Below the pieces are notes generated by a model. It was not told where the DNA came from and did not search any database. It worked only from the letters and a program-made list of their open reading frames with translations. Shown piece after piece: positions 45,939-53,077 of a stretch of DNA of 53,077 nucleotides. Position numbers and translations under genes: made by a program. The stretch is from an uncultured Mucilaginibacter sp. Its GTDB lineage: Bacteria > Bacteroidota > Bacteroidia > Sphingobacteriales > Sphingobacteriaceae. The stretch spans positions 1 to 53,077 of the forward strand of contig CAIPDP010000090.1 of NCBI GenBank assembly GCA_903863845.1, in the 5' to 3' direction. Positions within the stretch are counted from its first letter, which is position 1, and every line of letters begins with the position of its first letter.

Positions 45939-47743
45939 CCGAGTATTTCCACCAGGTTCTGCATTTTCTCTTTCAACTCGTCAGGCTTAAATGGCTTGGA
46001 CACATAGTCATTCATACCTGAATTGAATACGCGCTCTTTGATATCATACAACGCAGATGCGGTCAGGGCAATGATGGGGATATTTGCTTTTTTGGGATCA
46101 CGCATCTTTCTGATTTCCATGGCCGCATCAAAGCCATTTAAGACTGGCATTTGAAGATCCATCAGGATGATATCAAAATTGCCGTATTGAACCATTTCAA
46201 TAGCGCGCTCGCCATTTTCGGCTATTGTTGGTGAAATACCCCATTTGGAGAATAGCTTTTTCATCAGCATTACATTGACCATGTTGTCTTCAGCGATCAG
46301 TACCCGTAAATTACTCATCGAATCGACCTGCAAAGGAACCTGCAAAGGATTAGGCGCCAGCGGCGACGGAACGACCTCTGTTGAAACTGTAAACTCCATA
46401 GAAAATGCAAATTCCGAACCTTCACCGGGTTGCGTGATCACATCCATATGCAAATGCTGCAATTCCAGCAATCGCTTAACGATAGCCAGGCCAAGCCCCG
46501 TACCACCATACTGCCGGGTTGTGGTGATCGACTCCTGGGTAAATGGCTCAAAGATCATAGCCAGATTCTCTTTTTCAATACCGATACCGGTGTCTTTGAT
46601 CGAAAATCTAACGTTAACGATATTATGACGATCCTCAAGCACCTTGACAGTAACCCAAACTGTGCCCGAGGGGGTAAACTTAATAGCGTTACTGATCAGG
46701 TTAAATACAATTTGGCTAAGGCGCGTTGGGTCGCCAATCAAAACTTTATCACGAAGCACAGGATCGACCGAAACTTTGAAAGTAAGTTCTTTTTCCTCGG
46801 CTTTCAATTTAAGTCCGCCGCAAACATTCTGTATCAGATCTGGCAGGTTAAATTTTATGTTTTCAAAAACTACTTTGCCGGCTTCTATTTTGTTAAAATC
46901 GAGCACATCATTAACCAGCGCCAAAAGGTTGTTGGCCGAAAACTTAAGGATATCCAGGTTATCTTTTTGATCGGGGCGCGGATTACCCATCATCAACAGG
47001 TTGGTCATACCAATAACTGCATTCAATGGGGTGCGGATCTCGTGCGACATGATCGACAGAAACTCCGATTTAGCAAGCGCCGATTTTTCTGATTTTTCGA
47101 TCACCTTCTCCAGCTCAATATTCAAGTTTCCACGTTCTTCGGCTGTAGCCCTCAGTTGGCGGATACTTCTGATAAAGGCAGTATAGAAGTGCCCATTCAT
47201 CAAAATAATGAGTATAAAATTAGCGCAGCCAGCTATAATGATGGTCGATTGCCCTAATACCATCGGCTTAACGCCTATGAAATAGTTATTATCATACTCC
47301 AGTATCTGAAACAGCAAAACAGGTATCAGGTTCACCAGCGAATAAAACATACCACTAACCTGACCCAGCATGTAGAAACTAAAAATAACGATCAGCAACA
47401 GTATCTGAGCGGTGATGATATCTACTTTTTGTATCGTAATAAAAACACTGCACAGGTTTACCATGGTGGCAAGTACCAGCAAAATATGTGATATGATAGC
47501 CCAGCGCGGCCTGAATGTGAAGTATTTAAAAAGGATAACCAGACTTAAAAACAAAATGGAGCTGGTAAAAGCCAGGACATATTGGTGATCGAGATAAATA
47601 TTGATCACCAGACCCATAACGCCGACGATTGCCAGCAAAAGCCCGTAATATAGTAAGCGGATGCGAGCCTGGTCGAGGATGCTTTGTTCCTTTGTTAATA
47701 TCTTATTGACAGAAAAATTAAAAAAACCTACGTCCTTATTCAT
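45935..47743 (-). CDS. Hybrid sensor histidine kinase, membrane-bound
   Basis: 602 residues. Six or seven membrane helices fill residues 30-190, with no large periplasmic domain, so it probably senses within the membrane or a membrane property. Then a coiled coil, HisKA with H234 in [10 protein letters not shown], HATPase (NAIKFT, DTGIGI, GTGLGLAI) near 340-450, and a receiver domain with D529 in LMDLQMPVLNG. No output domain, so phosphate must pass to an HPt or response regulator elsewhere. Single-gene unit between ValS and the HsdR-N protein. Confidence 0.93.
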   Translation of the reverse strand: MNKDVGFFNFSVNKILTKEQSILDQARIRLLYYGLLLAIVGVMGLVINIYLDHQYVLAFTSSILFLSLVILFKYFTFRPRWAIISHILLVLATMVNLCSVFITIQKVDIITAQILLLIVIFSFYMLGQVSGMFYSLVNLIPVLLFQILEYDNNYFIGVKPMVLGQSTIIIAGCANFILIILMNGHFYTAFIRSIRQLRATAEERGNLNIELEKVIEKSEKSALAKSEFLSIMSHEIRTPLNAVIGMTNLLMMGNPRPDQKDNLDILKFSANNLLALVNDVLDFNKIEAGKVVFENIKFNLPDLIQNVCGGLKLKAEEKELTFKVSVDPVLRDKVLIGDPTRLSQIVFNLISNAIKFTPSGTVWVTVKVLEDRHNIVNVRFSIKDTGIGIEKENLAMIFEPFTQESITTTRQYGGTGLGLAIVKRLLELQHLHMDVITQPGEGSEFAFSMEFTVSTEVVPSPLAPNPLQVPLQVDSMSNLRVLIAEDNMVNVMLMKKLFSKWGISPTIAENGERAIEMVQYGNFDIILMDLQMPVLNGFDAAMEIRKMRDPKKANIPIIALTASALYDIKERVFNSGMNDYVSKPFKPDELKEKMQNLVEILG

Positions 47744-47843
47744 TTTAGGCGCTTTAGCATCGCATTATTTCATCACTTAAAAATACAATGCATCGGTAAA
47801 CAGACCAAACTCAATTAATTTTTATAGCACTTTTTTGTTGCAA

Positions 47844-50519
47844 TTAACCTGCCAATTCTGCCAAACTATCGTTGATTATCTTAATTTTAGCGAGTGCGTC
47901 AGCTTTTTTCTTCAACTCGTTATCGATAATTTCTGGTTTTGCATTCTGCATAAATCGCTCATTGCCGAGCTTTGCTTCAACAGCCTTCAAAAACCCAAGC
48001 AGGTATTCCTTCTCTTTCTGTAACTTTTCTATCTCGGCTGCTGCATCGATCTCCAATGCGAGCGGTATGAAAAACTCATCTTTTGACACCGTAAAGGCTA
48101 CTGCATCAGCAAGTTTATCTTTCACGATATTAAACACGCCGATATTGGCCAATCGGCTAATGATATTACTATACCCGGTATAATCAATTCCTGAATTAGA
48201 TTTTGCCGAAAGATCCAAAGTCTCTTTTGGCGAAATTTGTTTTCCCTGCCGGATATCTCGAATCCGGGTAACGATCTCTTTCACCAATTCTGTTTCTGCC
48301 AAAAGTTGGGTATCAATTTGCCCGATATTCGGCATTTTTGCAACTATACAACAATCTGCTGCTGCCCGGCTGCCAAAAATCTCTTCATCATGCCACAGTT
48401 CTTCGCTGATAAAAGGCATAAATGGATGCAACACCTTTAAAATATCTTCAAAAAATTTAACGGTACGGTCATAAGTTATCCTATCGATCTGCTGTTCGTA
48501 GGCCGGCTTGATCATTTCCAGATACCAGGCACAAAAATCGTCCCAAACCAGTTTATAGGTCGACATCAGTGCGTCTGATAAACGGTACTGCGCAAAAAAG
48601 TTATCGATCTCGGTTAAAGCCTGGTTAAACCTGCTTTCAAACCACGATATTGCAGTAGTATTCTGACCAGGCAGGTTTTCATCTACCGTCCATCCTTTTA
48701 CCAATCTGAAGGCGTTCCAAATTTTATTGCCAAAATTGCGACCCTGTTCACAATGCTTCTCGTCAAACATCAAATCGTTGCCTGCCGGCGAGGAGAATAG
48801 CATACCTATACGCACACCATCGGCACCATATTTTTCGATCAGGTCAAGCGGGTCTGGCGAATTACCCAACGATTTGGACATTTTGCGACCCAATTTATCC
48901 CGCACAATACCGGTCAGGTAAACATTGCTAAAAGGTATTTGCCCCCTGAATTCATGACCCGCCATGATCATACGCGCCACCCAGAAAAATAAGATTTCGG
49001 GAGCTGTTACCAGGTCGTTGGTTGGATAGTAATAATTAATATCATCGTTATTGGGGTCTTTGAAACCATCAAAAACCGATATTGGCCATAACCAGGATGA
49101 GAACCAGGTATCAACCACATCTTCCTCCTGTACCAGGTTAATAAACTCGTGGCCCGCCTCGCGGAATTGCGATTCTGCTTCTTCGTAGGTTTTAGCTACA
49201 ACCCACTGGCCTTTCTCGTTATACCAGGCCGGGATACGTTGCCCCCACCATAATTGCCTGCTGATACACCAATCCTTCACATTCTCCATCCAATGCCGAT
49301 AAGTGTTGACAAACTTTTCGGGTATTAATTTGATATCGCCCTTCAGCACATAATCTAAGGCCGGTTTTGCCATCTCGTCCATTTTGCAAAACCATTGCAA
49401 TGACAATTTGGGTTCGATAACCGCATCAGTTCTTTCGGAAAAACCGATCTGCGATTTATAATCTTCTATTTTTTCAATTGCGCCTGCCTCTTCAAGCAGA
49501 GGGATAATTTTCTTACGAGCCGCAAAACGGTCCTCGCCTACCAGTATCTGCGCTTTTTCGTTCAGTTTGCCGTCGTCGTTCAAAATATCAACAACGGGCA
49601 AATGGTGTTTCAGGCTCAGCTCATAGTCGTTCAAATCGTGGGCAGGAGTCACCTTTAAACATCCGGTACCGAATTCCATATCCACATATTCATCCAGGAT
49701 GATCGGTATTTCTTTGTTGATCAAGGGCACAAAAGCTTTCTTGCCATGCAGGTGCCTAAACCGCTCGTCGTTCGGGTTGATACAAATAGCTGTATCAGCC
49801 ATGATCGTCTCGGGCCGCGTGGTGGCGATAATAAGAAAGTCTGAAGTCTCGAGTCTTGAGTCCGGAGTCAATTTGTTTTGACTTAGAGCTAAAGACTCAG
49901 GACTCAGGACTTGATAGCGTATATAATAAAGCTTTTGATTAACCTCTTTACGAATAACTTCCTCATCCGAAACCGCAGTTTTACCCTGCGGGTCCCAGTT
50001 GACCATGCGCACACCACGGTAAATCCAGCCTTTTTTGTACAGATGAATAAAGGTATCGATCACAGCTTCTGAAAGGTCGTCGTCCATGGTAAAACGGGTT
50101 CGGTCCCAGTCGCAGGAAGCGCCCAGTTTTTTCAACTGCTCCAGGATAATGCCGCCGTATTTATGGCGCCATTCCCAGGCGTATTCCATGAATTTTTCGC
50201 GACCGATCTCGTTTTTATTGATCCCTCTTTCTTTCAGCATTGCCACTACTTTAGCTTCAGTTGCAATACTTGCATGATCAGTTCCGGGTACCCAGCAGGC
50301 ATTTTTACCTTTCATACGTGCACGACGGATCAAAACATCCTGTATAGTATTATTGAGCATATGGCCCATATGCAAAACACCAGTCACGTTCGGCGGAGGA
50401 ATGACAATCGTGTAAGGCTCACGCTCGTCTGGCACCGATCTGAAAAAACCGTGCTCCATCCAATAACTATACCATTTATCCTCTGCTTCTTTAGGCTGAT
50501 ACTTTGTAGAAATACTCAT
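47844..50519 (-). CDS. valS: Valyl-tRNA synthetase with an extra insertion
   Basis: About 891 residues from the Met at 50519 (MSISTKYQPKEAEDKWY); the frame from 50528 adds only three codons. Class I motifs: PPPNVTGVLHMGHML (HIGH) near residue 45 and KMSKSLGNS near 545. The editing domain, the anticodon-binding domain and a C-terminal coiled coil (KLQKEKEYLLGFLKAVEAKL) follow. It charges tRNA-Val with valine. Between YYIRY and LIIATTRPETIMAD, residues about 203-228 are extra and come from an inverted-repeat element (49837-49912), inserted in frame near the editing domain. Catalytic motifs are intact. Confidence 0.95.
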   Translation of the reverse strand: MSISTKYQPKEAEDKWYSYWMEHGFFRSVPDEREPYTIVIPPPNVTGVLHMGHMLNNTIQDVLIRRARMKGKNACWVPGTDHASIATEAKVVAMLKERGINKNEIGREKFMEYAWEWRHKYGGIILEQLKKLGASCDWDRTRFTMDDDLSEAVIDTFIHLYKKGWIYRGVRMVNWDPQGKTAVSDEEVIRKEVNQKLYYIRYQVLSPESLALSQNKLTPDSRLETSDFLIIATTRPETIMADTAICINPNDERFRHLHGKKAFVPLINKEIPIILDEYVDMEFGTGCLKVTPAHDLNDYELSLKHHLPVVDILNDDGKLNEKAQILVGEDRFAARKKIIPLLEEAGAIEKIEDYKSQIGFSERTDAVIEPKLSLQWFCKMDEMAKPALDYVLKGDIKLIPEKFVNTYRHWMENVKDWCISRQLWWGQRIPAWYNEKGQWVVAKTYEEAESQFREAGHEFINLVQEEDVVDTWFSSWLWPISVFDGFKDPNNDDINYYYPTNDLVTAPEILFFWVARMIMAGHEFRGQIPFSNVYLTGIVRDKLGRKMSKSLGNSPDPLDLIEKYGADGVRIGMLFSSPAGNDLMFDEKHCEQGRNFGNKIWNAFRLVKGWTVDENLPGQNTTAISWFESRFNQALTEIDNFFAQYRLSDALMSTYKLVWDDFCAWYLEMIKPAYEQQIDRITYDRTVKFFEDILKVLHPFMPFISEELWHDEEIFGSRAAADCCIVAKMPNIGQIDTQLLAETELVKEIVTRIRDIRQGKQISPKETLDLSAKSNSGIDYTGYSNIISRLANIGVFNIVKDKLADAVAFTVSKDEFFIPLALEIDAAAEIEKLQKEKEYLLGFLKAVEAKLGNERFMQNAKPEIIDNELKKKADALAKIKIINDSLAELAG
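49837..49912. repeat. Palindromic GAGTC-repeat element inside valS
   Basis: 76 bp built of degenerate GAGTC/GACTC tandem units in two inverted arms: AAGTCTGAAGTCTCGAGTC on the left and, on the opposite strand, AAGTCCTGAGTCCTGAGTC on the right, joined by a spacer near AATTTGTTTTG. It keeps the valS frame open. Confidence 0.85.
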
Positions 50520-50525
50520 GACGGG

Positions 50526-50533
50526 CAAAAATA
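50526..50533 (-). promoter_or_regulatory. Promoter -7 box of valS
   Basis: The minus strand reads TATTTTTG, matching TAnnTTTG, with the valS ATG only 6 bp after it. A very short or absent leader is expected. Confidence 0.5.
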
Positions 50534-50550
50534 ATGTTTTAAGATCATAA

Positions 50551-50756
50551 TTTGGGCATTAGGCATTTGGCATTTGCTTCGCGGCATTTGGCATTTGGCA
50601 TTAGTCGCTTTCGATTGCGCATATTTCAAAAAATTACATGATTCCATTCATTTAGCAATAACTACAGTCTTGATGACCAAATGACCCATTGACCAAATGA
50701 CTTAATGACCCATTGACCCAAGGCCCAATGCCAAATGCCAAATGGACTATCAAATT
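50551..50756. repeat. GGCATTT / AAATGCC inverted arrays and CCATTGACC repeats
   Basis: On the left, repeats of GGCATTTGGCATT (50555-50610); on the right, AATGCCAAATGCC (50727-50745) as its inverted match; between them, AATGACCCATTGACC-like units (50675-50722). All between valS and the M13 peptidase gene. No coding frame seen. Confidence 0.75.
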
Positions 50757-50818
50757 CTTGTTACATTACCTACATTCGAAGCTATTTTGTTAATTTCAAC
50801 TTTTCTCAGAAAATTAAT

Positions 50819-52876
50819 ATGAAAATCAAATTATCACACTTACTGCTCGGCGGAGCAGTGGTAGTTTCCGCTGCAGCTTTTGCACCTGATGGTGGCAAAA
50901 AAGCGCAAAGCGGTCGTCCAGCAAAATTTATCGACTCGGCTAATTTCGACTTTTCCGTTAAGCCGGGTGACGACTTTTTCGACTATGCTAATGGCACCTG
51001 GATAAAAGGCAATGCTATACCTGCAAAAGAAACCCGCTGGGGTAGCTTTAATATTCTTCACCAGGAAAATACTGATAAATTACTCGGTTTACTTGCCGAG
51101 GTCAGCAAAACCCCGGGCCAGCTTAAAGGCAGTTTAAAGCAACGCGTTGGCGATCTGTACACCAGCGGCCTGGATAGTATGGCGATAGAAAAAAGAGGAT
51201 ATGATCCGATCAAAGCCGACCTGGCCCGAATAGATAAAATTGCCGACCTGAACGGCGTGGTGAATGAATTGATCTTACTGCGTGTAAATGGCGATGCAAG
51301 TCCTTTGTTTGGATCGGGTGTTGGCGCTGATTCAAAACACCCTAATGTGAACATTGTCGATTTCAGGCAAGGCGGCACCAGTTTGCCCGACCGTGATTAT
51401 TACCTGAAAGACAATGATCGCAACAAAAAGATCCTTGAGGCATATAAGAAATACATCGTTGCGTTATTTACACTGACGGGAACAAGTGCTGATGATGCAG
51501 CTAAAAATGCCGGCACAATTTTAACGATGGAAACCGCATTGGCAAAGGCTCAATTGAGCCGAGTTGAATTGCGCGACCCTAAAATAAGCTATAACAAATA
51601 TGCTGTCGCCGATTTTGACAAACTAACGCCGCATTTAAACTGGACCCAGTTATTGCCTCAAATGAAACTTAACGGTGTTGATACGGTGAACGTTTCGCAG
51701 CCCGGCTTTTTCAAATCGGCAGATGCGCTTTTGGCTTCAACATCGGTTGACGACTGGAAGACCTACCTCAAATGGAACATGTTAAAGGGTTCGGCATCCG
51801 CCCTAAGTTCTCCATTTGTAAAAGCAAACTTTGAATTCAGCAGCGCATTAAGCGGACAGAAAGTGCAAACTCCCCGCACGGAGCGCATGGCCAACCTCGT
51901 TGATGGCAGCGTAGGCGAATTACTTGGTCAGCTATATGTCGAAAAATACTTTACACCAGCTGCCAAACAGTATATGGTTGGTCTGGTGAACAACCTTAAA
52001 AGTGTACTTGGCGATCGCATCAAACGGCTCGAATGGATGAGCGATGCTACCAAGCAAAAGGCGCTGGCGAAACTGAATGCCTTTACGGTAAAGATCGGCT
52101 ACCCCGACCAGTGGCAAAATTACACCGGTCTTGTGATCGAGCGCAATGATTATTACGGCAATTTGAAGCGTATCTCAAAATGGCGCTACAATTATAATGT
52201 GTCGCAATTAGGCAAGCCGGTCGACAAAAAACGCTGGGGCATGACGCCGCCAACTGTAAATGCTTACTACAACCCGAGCAATAACGAGATCGTATTCCCT
52301 GCCGGCATTCTGCAGTTCCCTTTCTTTGATTTTAAAGCTGATGATGCCGTTAATTACGGCGGTATCGGCGCTGTGATCGGACACGAAATGACCCACGGCT
52401 TTGACGACCAGGGTCGCCAGTTTGACGCCGATGGTTCACTGCGCGACTGGTGGACAAAAGATGATGCGGATAAATTTAAAACCCGCGCCGACCAGGTTGT
52501 GGCGCAATACAATGCCTTTACGGTATTAGATACCTTACATGTTAACGGCAAACTAACGCTCGGTGAAAACCTTGCCGACCTCGGTGGATTGAACATTGCT
52601 TACGAAGCATTCAAGAAAACCAAAGAGGGCCAGTCCACAACGAAGATCGACGGGTTTACACCCGACCAGCGTTTCTTCTTGTCCTGGGCACAGGTATGGC
52701 GCGGCTCACAACGCCCCGAATCAGCTGCACAACGCATCCTGACCGACCCACACTCACCCGAAAAATACCGCTGCAACGCACCGATCAGCAATATCGATGC
52801 CTGGTACGCTGCATTCAATATCCAACCCGGCGATCAGAATTATAAGAAGCCCGAGGACAGGATACATGTTTGGTAG
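50819..52876 (+). CDS. M13 (neprilysin-like) zinc metallopeptidase
   Basis: 685 residues from the Met at 50819 (MKIKLSHLLLGGAVVVSAAAFA), chosen because it begins the signal peptide. The N-terminal M13 domain opens NFDFSVKPGDDFFDYANGTWI; the catalytic domain has the zinc site HEMTH (522-526) in IGHEMTHGFDDQG and the third ligand E583 in GENLADLGGL. NAYYNPSNNEIVFPAGILQ is the substrate-binding NAYY region. It cuts peptides in the periplasm or on the surface. The C-terminus ends W, as usual for M13. A terminator follows. Confidence 0.95.
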   Translation: MKIKLSHLLLGGAVVVSAAAFAPDGGKKAQSGRPAKFIDSANFDFSVKPGDDFFDYANGTWIKGNAIPAKETRWGSFNILHQENTDKLLGLLAEVSKTPGQLKGSLKQRVGDLYTSGLDSMAIEKRGYDPIKADLARIDKIADLNGVVNELILLRVNGDASPLFGSGVGADSKHPNVNIVDFRQGGTSLPDRDYYLKDNDRNKKILEAYKKYIVALFTLTGTSADDAAKNAGTILTMETALAKAQLSRVELRDPKISYNKYAVADFDKLTPHLNWTQLLPQMKLNGVDTVNVSQPGFFKSADALLASTSVDDWKTYLKWNMLKGSASALSSPFVKANFEFSSALSGQKVQTPRTERMANLVDGSVGELLGQLYVEKYFTPAAKQYMVGLVNNLKSVLGDRIKRLEWMSDATKQKALAKLNAFTVKIGYPDQWQNYTGLVIERNDYYGNLKRISKWRYNYNVSQLGKPVDKKRWGMTPPTVNAYYNPSNNEIVFPAGILQFPFFDFKADDAVNYGGIGAVIGHEMTHGFDDQGRQFDADGSLRDWWTKDDADKFKTRADQVVAQYNAFTVLDTLHVNGKLTLGENLADLGGLNIAYEAFKKTKEGQSTTKIDGFTPDQRFFLSWAQVWRGSQRPESAAQRILTDPHSPEKYRCNAPISNIDAWYAAFNIQPGDQNYKKPEDRIHVW

Positions 52877-52898
52877 GGGAATTGGTCATTAGTCATTA

Positions 52899-52940
52899 AA
52901 CGTGAAAGCCCGGTCTGCGACCGGGCTTCCACGTTTATTT
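52899..52940 (+). terminator. Terminator after the M13 peptidase gene
   Basis: AACGTG-A-AAGCCCGGT / ACCGGGCTT-C-CACGTT forms a long stem with one mismatch and a 5-base loop, followed by TATTTAT. Confidence 0.85.
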
Positions 52941-52949
52941 ATACCAACA

Positions 52950-52967
52950 TCCCGATAGCTATCGGGA
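52950..52967. repeat. CCCGATAGCTATCGGG interspersed palindrome, copy 3
   Basis: A perfect TCCCGATAGCTATCGGGA, right after the M13 terminator. Here the CGCTGAC tail of the other two copies is absent. Confidence 0.8.
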
Positions 52968-53018
52968 CAACCAATACAACCAATACAACCAATACAACTA
53001 ATACAACTAATACACCAA
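52967..53018. repeat. 9-bp tandem repeat, CCAATACAA
   Basis: About five to six copies of CAACCAATA/CAACTAATA follow the palindrome. Intergenic and not part of a gene. Confidence 0.85.
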
Positions 53019-53077
53019 TCAAAAAACCTCACTCAAATACCCAATCCTACCCTGCGCGTCCATTCCCTGAATCACTA
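53019..53077 (-). CDS. C-terminal end of a minus-strand gene, partial
   Basis: Reading in from the right edge, one minus-strand frame gives VIQGMDAQGRIGYLSEVF and a TGA stop at 53019-53021. The ordinary residue mix and codons suggest the tail of a real protein continuing beyond the window, convergent with the M13 peptidase. The family cannot be named from 18 residues. Confidence 0.45.
   Translation of the reverse strand, partial: VIQGMDAQGRIGYLSEVF

Noticed and set aside
46430..47092. 220-aa frame opposite the second hybrid kinase
   Set aside because: It is antisense to the HisKA/HATPase region, and the translation has no domain pattern.

Overview
The window looks like a chromosomal segment of a Bacteroidota bacterium, most likely family Sphingobacteriaceae (Mucilaginibacter/Pedobacter-like). 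The evidence is a type IX secretion plug protein, TamL, DUF4199/LuxR and GIN-domain proteins, many lipoproteins, a propeller-type hybrid sensor kinase, TAnnTTTG promoter -7 boxes and moderate GC. I see no phage, insertion sequence, CRISPR array or rRNA. The layout is mostly chromosomal backbone with a few accessory islands. The genus is an inference from gene content; no search was run.

Region 1 (1-6 kb): the tail of a lipocalin-like lipoprotein, a SnoaL-like protein, a membrane-anchored LuxR regulator with a DUF4199 protein and a 58-aa membrane peptide, a HipA-like kinase/DUF3037 pair, a secreted carboxylesterase and a lipoprotein made of two tandem copies of one domain. Region 2 (6-21 kb): a very large hybrid sensor kinase with 14 propeller repeats and two receiver domains, a GIN-domain protein, two propeller lipoproteins (PQQ-like and NHL), the helicase RhlE, MgtC, an acyltransferase and a GH3 beta-glucosidase.

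Region 3 (21-32 kb) is the most interesting. It holds an Anbu proteasome-like peptidase with a transglutaminase-like partner (without the usual alpha-E and ATP-grasp partners), LtrA, an ABC exporter pair, and a 1321-aa Pls/PosA-type non-ribosomal peptide synthetase. The synthetase has one adenylation domain, one carrier domain, six membrane segments and three beta-helix-like soluble domains. It is divergent from a phosphopantetheinyl transferase that probably activates it. The architecture matches epsilon-poly-lysine synthetase, so the likely product is an amino-acid homopolymer.

Region 4 (32-53 kb) is mainly housekeeping: TamL and an RNA methyltransferase with overlapping divergent starts, tRNA-Cys with a small basic protein, PyrD, a TlpA-like thioredoxin, ABC-F, the T9SS plug protein, a thioesterase, an EVE protein, an acyltransferase, HolA with an HsdR-N nuclease-like protein, a second hybrid kinase, ValS and an M13 peptidase. 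ValS carries an in-frame insertion made from a palindromic repeat. Short interspersed repeats (a CCCGATAGCTATCGGG palindrome, 24-bp and 9-bp tandem repeats, GGCATTT arrays) lie between genes.
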